A stretch of 36,833 bases of DNA from Acetobacter sp. (lineage in GTDB: Bacteria; Pseudomonadota; Alphaproteobacteria; Acetobacterales; Acetobacteraceae): positions 1 through 36,833 of the forward strand of contig JAFPVE010000019.1 in NCBI GenBank assembly GCA_017413025.1, in the 5' to 3' direction. Both the position numbers and the translations under genes were made by a program. The notes under the pieces were generated by a model that saw only the letters and a program-made list of their open reading frames with translations, was not told the origin of the DNA and ran no database searches. Below, one piece after another: positions 28,504 to 36,472 of the stretch (position 1 is its first letter; every line of letters begins with the position of its first letter).

Positions 28504-28512
28504 ATTATATCA
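28504..28512 (-). promoter_or_regulatory. extended -10 promoter candidate for rlmE
   Basis: On the minus strand TGATATAAT gives a consensus TATAAT with the TGn extension, about 62 bases before the rlmE start. No good -35 is visible, as expected for an extended -10 promoter. Confidence 0.4.
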
Positions 28513-28595
28513 TATATGAACGATGGGTATAGATGTATGTAAAGGAAAAGAGGTAACTCTGTTAAATAGAAAAATATTAAAAGAGGGAAAGAACC

Positions 28596-28624
28596 TTGCA
28601 CTTTATTTAAGGAAATGTTACAAT
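28596..28624 (+). promoter_or_regulatory. sigma-70 promoter upstream of tRNA-Gln
   Basis: TTGCAC (-35) and TACAAT (-10) are exactly 17 bases apart. The TACAAT hexamer then recurs at 28631 and 28643 with a period of 12 bases (TACAATAAATGT, TACAATGAACAT, TACAATTAAATC). The tRNA begins about 115 bases downstream of the first -10. Confidence 0.6.
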
Positions 28625-28738
28625 AAATGTTACAATGAACATTACAATTAAATCTTTAAATGTTCATGTTCGATCGTAGAATACATAAGTGGGAGAAACT
28701 GTTTTACATAGTCTTTATGTAAAACATTAAGGCTGTTT

Positions 28739-28812
28739 TGGGGGATAGTTTAGCGGTAGAACTATCGGCTCTGACCCGGTCAGCCCTGGTTCGAATCCAG
28801 GTCCCCCAGCCA
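28739..28812 (+). tRNA. tRNA-Gln, anticodon CTG
   Basis: The cloverleaf is complete: acceptor TGGGGGA/TCCCCCA, D-arm GTTT..GAAC, anticodon stem ATCGG/CCGGT around loop CTCTGAC (anticodon CTG), T-arm CCTGG-TTCGAAT-CCAGG, discriminator G and encoded CCA. The U1-A72 pair and G73 are glutamine identity features. It decodes CAG. It stands alone; I found no second copy of its 3' end nearby that would mark an integrated element. Confidence 0.95.
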
Positions 28813-28832
28813 ATCTATCGGGTAATAAATTG

Positions 28833-28967
28833 TTAATTGAATTTAATCTGAATATGTCTAAGCGTTTCATGTGTTAGTGCGACGTGAAGTGTGTGGCTTC
28901 CAGTAATTTCTAGGTGGTATTGGTGTTGAAAGGGGTATAGTAAGGCGTTGAATTGAGGCTGTCTCAT
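28833..28967 (-). CDS. possible 44-residue hypothetical protein
   Basis: A minus-strand ORF in otherwise empty sequence begins MRQPQFNALLYPFQHQYHLE and ends HIQIKFN. Its second half alternates polar and hydrophobic residues like paired beta strands. There is no clear ribosome site and an in-frame stop precedes the start closely. It may be a gene fragment or chance. Confidence 0.22.
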   Translation of the reverse strand: MRQPQFNALLYPFQHQYHLEITGSHTLHVALTHETLRHIQIKFN

Positions 28968-29185
28968 GTGGTTTTCTAATTTTCAATGATGGTCAACATA
29001 ATTCAAATATTGGGTAAGATAGTCTATAAGTAAAAGTAAAGTTTTTATTATATAAATAGGGATTATGAAAGAATTATCAAATTATATAATAAAGACTTTG
29101 ATATTTTGTCGTGCACAATATGCCATTATGTTGTACGATATAATATAGGGTGTAGACAGAAGTAGGTTTCTGTTAGGAATAATTC
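28968..29185. other. intergenic stretch before the leader-sharing genes
   Basis: Together with the doubtful ORF before it, this makes a 385-base space between tRNA-Gln and the next sure gene. It is AT-rich. A perfect TATAAT lies at 29139-29144, about 55 bases before the next start codon, and is the likely -10 of that gene; no clear -35 is visible. Confidence 0.4.
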
Positions 29186-29268
29186 AGGAGGAACGAAATG
29201 AACAAGTCTTTTTTAACGGCAGTAGCGGCAATAGGTATTGTTGTCATGTCTATTGATTTGGCTCATGC
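29186..29268 (+). repeat. leader repeat, copy 1 (ribosome site plus signal peptide)
   Basis: This 83-base segment, from AGGAGGAA through the 24-residue signal peptide, is repeated at 29527-29609 with only two differences (29194 C/T and 29260 G/A), one outside the gene and one silent. Similarity stops exactly at the predicted cleavage site. Confidence 0.95.
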
Positions 29269-29500
29269 CCGTGACTTATCATCATCTTCAACACCGGATT
29301 CTGCTCCTCATGCACAAATCGGTCCTGCGGAGCGTGGCCATATGGGACCAAAGGAACATGCATCATCATCTTCGGATTCTTCCCGTGTGCAGATGAGATC
29401 TGTGGGAGGTGATCATATGGGAATGATGGAGTCGATGTGGCATCGTCATATGGGGATGATGTGGCATAGTCATCATAGTGGTTATGGTATGTGCAGGTAA
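29198..29500 (+). CDS. secreted His/Met-rich small protein
   Basis: The 100-residue protein has a 24-residue signal peptide ending AHA. The mature 76 residues are disordered in appearance: a Ser-rich part, then repeated HMG motifs (GHMGP, DHMGMM, RHMGMMWHSHH) and a final MCR. I count nine histidines, about ten methionines and one cysteine, a composition typical of periplasmic copper- or nickel-binding proteins. The function is inferred from composition only. A strong AGGAGG ribosome site precedes the ATG. The next gene, 38 bases downstream, encodes a Spy/CpxP-like chaperone with the same signal peptide; both probably share one transcript, ended by the terminator at 30043. Confidence 0.8.
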   Translation: MNKSFLTAVAAIGIVVMSIDLAHARDLSSSSTPDSAPHAQIGPAERGHMGPKEHASSSSDSSRVQMRSVGGDHMGMMESMWHRHMGMMWHSHHSGYGMCR

Positions 29501-29526
29501 AAGGTGGTTTTGTTTGAAAATATTTT

Positions 29527-29609
29527 AGGAGGAATGAAATGAACAAGTCTTTTTTAACGGCAGTAGCGGCAATAGGTATTGTTGTCATGTCTATTGATTT
29601 AGCTCATGC
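29527..29609 (+). repeat. leader repeat, copy 2
   Basis: This is the second copy of the 83-base ribosome-site-plus-signal-peptide segment, 341 bases after the first; 81 of 83 bases agree. Confidence 0.95.
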
Positions 29610-30021
29610 TGACTCTCCTCCCCCATCTTCTCCGATGGGCGTTGAACATAAGCATATGTGGAAGTGGCATCATGGTTTTGGGGCTATTTTACCACTTGAG
29701 GGGCTGAAACTGACAGATGCACAAAAGGCAAAAATAAAAGAAATCTTTAAATCGGCTCATACAAAAGATTTTAGGGAACGTTTGGGTCAAATGCATGCCT
29801 TGCATAAGCAGTTACGGGCAATTTTAACGGCACCTGGTCCCGTTGATCAGGCAAAGTTAAAAGAAGTGGAACAGAAAATTAATGATTTACGGGTTGAGTG
29901 TGATAATAGAAGGATTCAAACCGAGGTTCGTATTCATGATGTTTTAACTAAAGATCAGTTGGAAGAAATAGCCCATAGATCAGACGTGCTACCACCACCA
30001 TTGCCTAAGGCTAATCATTAA
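29539..30021 (+). CDS. Spy/CpxP-like periplasmic protein
   Basis: The 160-residue protein has the same 24-residue signal peptide as its upstream neighbour. The mature part starts with a Pro/His-rich segment (EHKHMWKWHHGFG), then has LKLTDAQKAKIKEIF, an LTxxQ-type motif, followed by long charged helices (LHKQLRAIL, EQKINDLRVECDNRR) and a second LTKDQLEEI. This order matches the Spy/CpxP/ZraP family of helical periplasmic chaperones and metal-stress sensors, which have two LTxxQ motifs. The likely role is protection of periplasmic proteins under envelope or metal stress. No two-component regulator is adjacent. Confidence 0.82.
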   Translation: MNKSFLTAVAAIGIVVMSIDLAHADSPPPSSPMGVEHKHMWKWHHGFGAILPLEGLKLTDAQKAKIKEIFKSAHTKDFRERLGQMHALHKQLRAILTAPGPVDQAKLKEVEQKINDLRVECDNRRIQTEVRIHDVLTKDQLEEIAHRSDVLPPPLPKANH

Positions 30022-30042
30022 AATTAGGTGAGTTAGTTATAT

Positions 30043-30076
30043 AAAGGGCATCTATTTTGATGCCCTTTAGTTTTTA
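30043..30076 (+). terminator. rho-independent terminator after the Spy-like gene
   Basis: AAAGGGCATC and GATGCCCTTT form a perfect 10-bp stem with loop TATTTT, followed by AGTTTTT. Confidence 0.9.
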
Positions 30077-30140
30077 ATAACAACGGTCTTTACGCTTATA
30101 TCTTTACTCTTATCAGAGGGTTAGGTAGAACTATATTATT

Positions 30141-31349
30141 ATGTCTGCTGCCCTTTTGACACGTCCGGTTGTTATTTTGCTTGGGTTAGTAACGGCTATA
30201 GGACCGTTAGCAACCGATATGTATCTTCCCGCATTTCCTCAACTTGAAAAGGCGTTGGGAGGGGGAAACGATTCTGCTCAGTTTACATTAGGTGTTTGGT
30301 TTTTAGGGCTTGCTGTTGGGCAGATTTTTCAAGGACCGTTATCAGATAGGTTTGGTCGTAAAGTGCCACTGACTATTGGGCTTTTTGTTTTTGCCTTGGC
30401 TTCAGCAGGGTGTGCTATTGTAAATGATTATTCTTTATTTTGTTTCTATCGCTTTCTTGGGGCTTTAGGGGGGGCTGTGAGTGCCGTGATTCCGCGCGCT
30501 GTTGTGCGTGATGGTGCTACAGGTCGGAAAGGGGTTCAGATTATGGCGCAGTTAACGCTGGTTTTTGGCGTTATGCCTGCGTTAGCGCCAAGTCTTGGTA
30601 GTTTGGTTATGCGTTTTGGTTCATGGAGAAATATTTTTTGGCTTGAAACCGTCTACGCCATACTGGCTATTCTCGGTGTGTTATTCATTTTACCGGATAC
30701 ACTTGCTGTTGATCGGCGTATTTTTTTGCACTTGAAAGGCATTTTTCAGCGGTATAAAACGATTGTGCATGAACCTGTTTTTTTGACGAATGCGTTAATT
30801 AATGCATTTTCTAGCTTTGTGATGTTTTCTTATGTAAGTAGTGCGCCAGCTGTGTTCGAGCAGTTTTTAGGTTTTTCGCCACAGTTGTTTGGCATATTTT
30901 TTGGCATAAACGCAGTCTTTTTTATTTTAGGGACACAAATTAACAGTCGCCTTTTACATCGTGTCCCTTTAACAACTTTATTAGAAGGGGCGGTTTTATG
31001 GGTTGTGACCATAGGGGCTGTTTTTCTTGGTTTGACACTCTGTGGGTTTACAGGGACAGAACACCGCTTACTTCTATGTTTGTTAGTGATTATGATGATT
31101 GCCGGGTTAGGATTTATTACCCCGAATAGCACAGTACTTTCTCTTTCGCGTCATGACCAACATGCGGGGAGTGCTTCGGCAATGTTGGGAACATTTCGGT
31201 TTAGTTTGGGTTTTTTAGGGAGCGTAGTTGTAGGGTGGTTGCCAGGCACAGGGGCTATTCCCATGGCAATGGGTATGTTCATTGGCGCTTTGGGAATAGT
31301 CTGTTCTACACTTGCGCGCCGTCATTTTAAAGGACACCGTAATCATTGA
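30141..31349 (+). CDS. Bcr/CflA-family multidrug efflux MFS transporter
   Basis: This is a 12-helix inner-membrane proton-driven exporter of 402 residues. The N-terminal LLGLVTAIGPLATDMYLPAFP is the Bcr/CflA signature, with the acidic residue of helix 1. Loop 2-3 shows MFS motif A as GPLSDRFGRKVPL. YRFLGALGGAVSAVIPRAVVRD is motif C-like for drug:H+ antiporters. Relatives export bicyclomycin, chloramphenicol, sulfonamides or cysteine; the substrate here is unknown. The terminator upstream isolates it from the Spy-like gene, so it should have its own promoter in the 65-base gap. It is convergent with the next gene, eight bases apart. Confidence 0.92.
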   Translation: MSAALLTRPVVILLGLVTAIGPLATDMYLPAFPQLEKALGGGNDSAQFTLGVWFLGLAVGQIFQGPLSDRFGRKVPLTIGLFVFALASAGCAIVNDYSLFCFYRFLGALGGAVSAVIPRAVVRDGATGRKGVQIMAQLTLVFGVMPALAPSLGSLVMRFGSWRNIFWLETVYAILAILGVLFILPDTLAVDRRIFLHLKGIFQRYKTIVHEPVFLTNALINAFSSFVMFSYVSSAPAVFEQFLGFSPQLFGIFFGINAVFFILGTQINSRLLHRVPLTTLLEGAVLWVVTIGAVFLGLTLCGFTGTEHRLLLCLLVIMMIAGLGFITPNSTVLSLSRHDQHAGSASAMLGTFRFSLGFLGSVVVGWLPGTGAIPMAMGMFIGALGIVCSTLARRHFKGHRNH

Positions 31350-31357
31350 TCATATAG

Positions 31358-31765
31358 TTATTTATGAGAAGGCGGTGGAGGCGCCCCATAAATAGCCTGT
31401 GTTTCTGGAGTCACGGTATGACCGTTGTCTAAATGGATAGGACCTGCAGCACCTTCAGAGTCTTGTGGTAAAGTTTCATAACGTTCAGGTGCTGGAGGTT
31501 TTTTATGCTCTTTAGCTAGTTCGGCAGCTGCAGCGTCACGTTGGCGTTCTAATCGTTCTACGTCTCGCTTTGCTGCGCGCGCTTCTGCTGCAGCCGCTTC
31601 AGGCATAAATCGACCAGGACGTTCTGGCGGAAGATCGATGTTTGACCCTTCAAACTGCGGTTTATGACACGATGTTAAGAACGGTAAAAGAAGAAGACAA
31701 AAGGCTATGCCGTTTTTTTTGTATTTTGGGGATAAGTTTTTTGGGTGAGAAAGCATGTTGACCAT
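31358..31765 (-). CDS. small lipoprotein with coiled-coil segment
   Basis: I recognise no family for this 135-residue protein. It has a lipoprotein signal with a basic n-region (SPKYKKNG) and lipobox LTSC at residue 33. The mature part is Pro-rich, then an Ala/Arg/Glu-rich helix (AAAEARAAKRDVERLERQRD) likely to be a coiled coil, then a Pro-rich tail ending GAPPPPSHK. The start is well defined by an almost full anti-16S match, GGAGGTGATCC, seven bases before the ATG, the best ribosome site in the window, which suggests high expression. It may be an abundant outer-membrane or periplasmic anchor protein. Confidence 0.75.
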   Translation of the reverse strand: MVNMLSHPKNLSPKYKKNGIAFCLLLLPFLTSCHKPQFEGSNIDLPPERPGRFMPEAAAAEARAAKRDVERLERQRDAAAAELAKEHKKPPAPERYETLPQDSEGAAGPIHLDNGHTVTPETQAIYGAPPPPSHK

Positions 31766-31793
31766 AAATGGATCACCTCCATGTTGTCGTGCG

Positions 31794-32063
31794 TTATGAT
31801 GATTTTTTGGCTGTTTTTTTAGCCTGAAGCTGATGTAAGTATTCTTGGCATTGATAATCTTCTAACGGGCGTGCTTCATCGGTAAGCATAATAGGAATAC
31901 CATCTCGAATAGGGTAGGCAAGTGCTGCTTCTGGGCTAATCAATTCATGAGTCGTATCATCAAGAATAAGGGGACCTCGTGTCATAGGGCATACCAGCAT
32001 CGTAAGAAGATGCGGATCAAGAGAAGTATTATGAGGCGTAGCCTCGTCTTTTTCGTGAACCAT
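31794..32063 (-). CDS. Trm112-family protein
   Basis: The protein has 89 residues from the ATG at 32063 (a GTG six codons upstream is possible but lacks a ribosome site; AGGGG precedes the ATG). [20 protein letters not shown] and [20 protein letters not shown] are the family signature of the small zinc-ribbon-like Trm112/YcaR group. Bacterial members are of uncertain role; eukaryotic Trm112 activates methyltransferases. Only one of the usual cysteines is present, so zinc binding is doubtful. A 20-residue N-terminal and a Lys-rich C-terminal extension are added. It is followed by the lipoprotein gene 28 bases later. Confidence 0.85.
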   Translation of the reverse strand: MVHEKDEATPHNTSLDPHLLTMLVCPMTRGPLILDDTTHELISPEAALAYPIRDGIPIMLTDEARPLEDYQCQEYLHQLQAKKTAKKSS

Positions 32064-32352
32064 GAAAACCCCTTTTATCACTACTATTCATAGTATTATA
32101 GATGAAAAACTTATTTTGATGAAATAAAGAGAAAAGAATAAAAATACAAAGAAAAAACGGAAAACGGAAGCATTCTACTATAGGTTACAGTAACGCTCAA
32201 GACTAATAATTCTTATAAAGACAAATCATATCATAGTGAGATAAAGGAAAGCCAACAGCCGTGATATGTTTTTCAATTAACGAACGAAAGCTTTCCCTTT
32301 TGAGAGTTTTTGTAAGAATTATCAAAATTTTTGAGAGGTTTTAAGGGGAGGA

Positions 32353-33300
32353 TTAGGAAAAAAGAAGTGCTGAAAGGCGTCGTCGCGCTGCGATAGTCGC
32401 AGGGTCAGAATGTCCCCAAGCTTCAAAAAAGCGAAGAAGTTGCTGTTTGGCAGCGTCATCTTTCCAGTGACGATCAGCACGAATGATATATAATAATTCA
32501 TCAGCAGCTTCTTCGCGTTTATTGGTGGCGTTTAGGGCAGTGGCGAGTTCACAACGCGCTTCAAAGTCATTTGGGTTAGCTGCGACACGTGATCGAACGC
32601 CTTCGAGGGCTTTGGCGGCAGCGTAGCTTTCTTTTTTTAGTTCTAGGGCTGTGCGTGCACTCGTAATGTCTGAATGTTGGGCGATTTTTTCCGGGACATT
32701 GGCTAAAGCTTCTGTCGCAGCAGTTTCATCGTTGGTGGCTAAAAACGCACGGACAAGCCCGCCCCATGCTTTGGTGTTTTCTGGCTCTTCCTCAAGAACA
32801 GAAGAATAGAGTTCTATAGCGATGTCAGGGTTTCCGTCAGCAAGGGCTGTTTCTGCTTCACTTAGTCGTTCTGTTGCAGGAAGAACACCGCCGCCTGTTG
32901 TTTTAAGAAGGTTTTCAACAAATGTTTTAACTTGGTTTTCTGGTAGATTGCCTTGAAAAAGGTCAACAATATGCCCTTGCCAAAAGGCAGCAACAAGGGG
33001 AACCGATTGAAGAGGCAAGCCCATTTGAAGTAACTGCATCACAAGAGAACGATTAGCTTCAATATCAATTTTAACGAGTTTAACGCGCCCTCGTGCAGCG
33101 GTAACAATTTTTTCGAGAACGGGGGCTAATTTTTTGCATGGGTCATATTTGTTTGCCCAAAAATGAACTAAAACAGGCACAGAACGGCTTGTTTCTATAA
33201 CATCTTGCATAAATGTTGCTTGTGAACCTTCTTTGACAAGAGGTCCACCCTGTGCAGTTGTTTTGGCTGTTTGTGTTGATTGTCCGATGATCTGTTCCAT
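32353..33300 (-). CDS. CnoX-like thioredoxin/TPR co-chaperone
   Basis: This 315-residue protein has an N-terminal thioredoxin fold (PVLVHFWANKYDPCKKLAPVLEKI in outline) and a C-terminal TPR-like helical region from about residue 150 (IAIELYSSVLEEEPENTKAWGGLVRAFLA). The redox motif CxxC is YDPC, so only C55 remains. E. coli CnoX (YbbN) also lacks the first cysteine and works as a chlorine-activated holdase that hands clients to GroEL. The family in alphaproteobacteria often keeps this form. It is divergent from uvrA, with 169 bases between them. It is expected to be cytosolic. Confidence 0.88.
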   Translation of the reverse strand: MEQIIGQSTQTAKTTAQGGPLVKEGSQATFMQDVIETSRSVPVLVHFWANKYDPCKKLAPVLEKIVTAARGRVKLVKIDIEANRSLVMQLLQMGLPLQSVPLVAAFWQGHIVDLFQGNLPENQVKTFVENLLKTTGGGVLPATERLSEAETALADGNPDIAIELYSSVLEEEPENTKAWGGLVRAFLATNDETAATEALANVPEKIAQHSDITSARTALELKKESYAAAKALEGVRSRVAANPNDFEARCELATALNATNKREEAADELLYIIRADRHWKDDAAKQQLLRFFEAWGHSDPATIAARRRLSALLFS

Positions 33301-33402
33301 AGGGTTAATATTCCTTAAATTTTAGTAAAAAGTTCTAACACAGGCGACTACGAAAAGGGGAGTAATTCTTGTAAAAATAATATCATAAATACCACATCTA
33401 CA

Positions 33403-33422
33403 TTCAAAGTATTTCAAAGTAT
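33403..33422. repeat. perfect tandem 10-bp repeat upstream of uvrA
   Basis: TTCAAAGTAT occurs twice in direct succession, about 50 bases before the uvrA start. With one helical turn per unit it could be a two-site binding element. No alphaproteobacterial LexA box (GTTC-N7-GTTC or GAAC-N7-GAAC) was found in this gap. Confidence 0.4.
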
Positions 33423-33469
33423 ATAGTCAAAAAATTATATTTGGAAAAATTTAAGGGGGGATCCGTGTT

Positions 33470-36454
33470 ATGACAAAACTAGATGATCTAACAGATGAGA
33501 AAGCAGAAGAGAAAGTAGATAATAAAATAGGCGTGCACGCGTTGCGAGTCTGTGGGGCACGTGTGCATAACCTTAAAAATATCGATGTTGTCATACCACG
33601 CCATCAGCTGACTGTGATTACAGGCGTGTCAGGGTCGGGGAAGTCCTCTCTTGCTTTTGATACGATTTATGCCGAAGGGCAACGACGTTATGTGGAAAGT
33701 CTTTCTGTTTATGCGCGTCAGTTTTTGGAAGTGATGGGTAAGCCGGATGTAGAAGCGATAGAAGGGCTTTCTCCGGCGATTTCTATCGAACAAAAAACAG
33801 CCTCAAAAAATCCGCGTTCTACAGTCGGGACAGTTACCGAGGTTTATGATTATATGCGTCTTTTATGGGCGCGTGTAGGAACGCCTTATTCGCCAGCAAC
33901 CGGTTTGCCGATTGAAGCCCAAACAGTTAGCCAAATGGTTGATAAAGTTCTTGCCTTGCCAGAGGGAACACGGCTTATGCTGCTATCGCCTTTCATACGT
34001 GATAAAAAAGGAGAATATCGTAAAGAACTTGCAGATCTACAAAGTCGTGGGTTTACACGGGTGCGTCTTGACGGCGTGTTGTATGACATTGCAGATGTAC
34101 CACAACGTCGTCGTAGCGCTCGCCATACACTAGAAGTTGTAGTGGATAGGGTTATTATTAAACCCGGGTTGGAAACGCGTTTAGCCGATAGTTTAGAAAC
34201 AGCGTTAGCGTTGTCGGATGGGATTGTTTATTGCGAAGAGGTTTTACGTGAAGGTGAAGGAAAAAAAGAACCTCTTCATCTTATTTTTTCTTCGCGTTTT
34301 TCATGTCCCGTGAGTGGTTTTGTTTTAGAAGAGATTGAGCCTCGTCTTTTTTCTTTTAACGCCCCGCAAGGGGCATGCCCTACGTGCAGTGGTATAGGGG
34401 TTGAACGATATTTTAATCCAGATTTTATTATCCCTAATAAAACACTTTCTTTAGCACAAGGGGCTATTGCCCCGTGGAGGGGAGAGGAGTCGGCTCTTTT
34501 TACACAGACGCTTGAAAGCCTCGCACGACATTTTGGTATTGATATGCAAACCGCTTGGTGTGATCTGCCGCATACTGTACAACATGGCATCTTATATGGT
34601 GTTGAAGATAAAATTACTTTTAGATATTTGAGAGATGGGAAGGAACAGAAGATAGAACGTTCGTTTGACGGGGTTATACGAAGCCTTACGAAACGTCTTG
34701 CGATGACAGAAAGCCCCCGTACACGAGAGGATCTCCTACGTTATCAGTCTGAAGAGCCATGTCATGCCTGCCACGGAGCACGACTTAAGCCCGAGGCTTT
34801 GTCGGTGCGCGTGCATCATAAGACCATTGCTGAAGCTGCTGATTTTACTGTAGCTGAAGCTTTGCTGTGGTTTAATACCATTGTCTCGGCGTTTCTTACG
34901 ACAAAATCTTATCAAAAAGCCGAAATTGCACAGCGTATTGTGCGTGAAATTATCGATCGCCTTCAGTTTCTTGATGATGTTGGTTTAGGTTATCTGACCT
35001 TATCACGCAGTTCGGCGACCTTATCTGGCGGAGAAAGCCAGCGCATTCGTTTAGCGAGCCAAATTGGATCGGGGTTGACAGGTGTTTTATATGTGCTTGA
35101 CGAGCCCTCTATTGGGTTACATCAACGAGATAATGAACGCCTTTTAGGCACATTGTTTCGTTTAAGGGCGTTAGGCAATACGCTTATTGTTGTTGAACAT
35201 GATGAAGAAACAATGCGCAAGGCTGATTGGCTGATCGATATGGGACCAGGGGCAGGTGTTCACGGAGGGCAAGTGATCGCTGCGGGCACACCCGACGCTG
35301 TCGCCCAAAATCCACAAAGTATGACCGGCGCCTATTTGTCGGGGCGTAAGCATATTGAAGTGCCTAAAACGCGCCGAGTCAGAATGCCCCCAATTGGAAC
35401 GCAACTAGTCGGTCAAGGTGTTAAAAAAAGTTCTGATCAACAAGAACAACAAAAAGAGCGTGTCTTGGTTTTAGAGGGCGCCTCTGGGCATAATCTGCAA
35501 AATGTCACAGCCCACTTTCCTTTAGGGGCTTTTATTTGTGTCACAGGTGTTTCGGGAAGTGGTAAATCAACCCTTGTTATTGATACGCTCTACGCGGCTC
35601 TTGCCCGGCAACTGATGGGGACATCGATAACACCCGAACCTTATAGGCAAATAAAGGGTATCGAATGGTTAGATAAAGTCATTGAAATTGATCAATCGCC
35701 TATAGGGCGTACCCCGCGTTCTAATCCAGCGACTTATACCGATTTATTAACACCGATTCGGGAATGGTTTGCAGAATTACCCGAAAGCCGTGTCCGAGGA
35801 TATAAAGCGGGGCGTTTTTCTTTTAATGTCAAAGGGGGGCGATGTGAAGCGTGTCAGGGCGATGGGATTAAGAAAATAGAGATGCATTTTTTACCCGATA
35901 TGTTCGTTACATGTGACCAATGCAAAGGGGCGCGTTACAATCGTGAGACATTGGAAATCCGTTTTCGCGGTAAAACAATGGCTGACGTTTTAGCGATGAG
36001 CGTTGATGAAGCCTATCTCTTTTTTGCAACACAGCCGAGTATTCGCCATAAACTCGCTGTTTTACAACAAGTAGGGCTAGGTTATATCGCTTTAGGTCAA
36101 CAAGCCACAACTTTATCGGGAGGAGAAGCCCAGCGTGTAAAACTCTCTCGAGAATTGGCACGCCGCGCTACAGGACGTACATTCTATATTCTTGATGAAC
36201 CCACAACAGGCTTACATACGGAAGATATTAGAAAACTACTTACTGTTTTACACGCCCTTGTTGAGTCTGGAAATACCGTTGTGGTGATTGAACATAACCT
36301 AGATGTGATTAAAACAGCCGATTGGGTCATTGATATCGGACCAGAAGGGGGAAGTGGCGGCGGTCGTATTGTGTGCGAAGGCACGCCAGAAGCTGTCGCC
36401 GCATGCCCTCAAAGCCATACAGGGCGTTTTCTTGCGCCACTTCTAACAGTGTAG
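33470..36454 (+). CDS. uvrA: excinuclease ABC subunit A
   Basis: UvrA is the damage-sensing ATPase of nucleotide excision repair, acting as a dimer with UvrB. The 994 residues exceed E. coli UvrA (940), partly by an acidic N-terminal tail of about 20 residues and a longer linker near residue 655. Two ATPase modules are intact: Walker [10 protein letters not shown] near 52 and GVSGSGKST near 693; signatures [12 protein letters not shown] near 517 and [12 protein letters not shown] near 882. The second zinc site has all four cysteines (C792, C795, C815, C818). The first has C279, C303 and C306, but S282 replaces the fourth. AAGGGGGG precedes the ATG. Confidence 0.97.
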   Translation: MTKLDDLTDEKAEEKVDNKIGVHALRVCGARVHNLKNIDVVIPRHQLTVITGVSGSGKSSLAFDTIYAEGQRRYVESLSVYARQFLEVMGKPDVEAIEGLSPAISIEQKTASKNPRSTVGTVTEVYDYMRLLWARVGTPYSPATGLPIEAQTVSQMVDKVLALPEGTRLMLLSPFIRDKKGEYRKELADLQSRGFTRVRLDGVLYDIADVPQRRRSARHTLEVVVDRVIIKPGLETRLADSLETALALSDGIVYCEEVLREGEGKKEPLHLIFSSRFSCPVSGFVLEEIEPRLFSFNAPQGACPTCSGIGVERYFNPDFIIPNKTLSLAQGAIAPWRGEESALFTQTLESLARHFGIDMQTAWCDLPHTVQHGILYGVEDKITFRYLRDGKEQKIERSFDGVIRSLTKRLAMTESPRTREDLLRYQSEEPCHACHGARLKPEALSVRVHHKTIAEAADFTVAEALLWFNTIVSAFLTTKSYQKAEIAQRIVREIIDRLQFLDDVGLGYLTLSRSSATLSGGESQRIRLASQIGSGLTGVLYVLDEPSIGLHQRDNERLLGTLFRLRALGNTLIVVEHDEETMRKADWLIDMGPGAGVHGGQVIAAGTPDAVAQNPQSMTGAYLSGRKHIEVPKTRRVRMPPIGTQLVGQGVKKSSDQQEQQKERVLVLEGASGHNLQNVTAHFPLGAFICVTGVSGSGKSTLVIDTLYAALARQLMGTSITPEPYRQIKGIEWLDKVIEIDQSPIGRTPRSNPATYTDLLTPIREWFAELPESRVRGYKAGRFSFNVKGGRCEACQGDGIKKIEMHFLPDMFVTCDQCKGARYNRETLEIRFRGKTMADVLAMSVDEAYLFFATQPSIRHKLAVLQQVGLGYIALGQQATTLSGGEAQRVKLSRELARRATGRTFYILDEPTTGLHTEDIRKLLTVLHALVESGNTVVVIEHNLDVIKTADWVIDIGPEGGSGGGRIVCEGTPEAVAACPQSHTGRFLAPLLTV

Positions 36455-36472
36455 TACAACCTTATGCTTTTG

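Noticed and set aside
28739-28812. Integration site of a genomic island at tRNA-Gln
   Set aside because: No second copy of the tRNA 3' end and no integrase gene is found in the window.
33301-33469. LexA/SOS box before uvrA
   Set aside because: The only GTTC in the gap has no partner at seven bases' distance.
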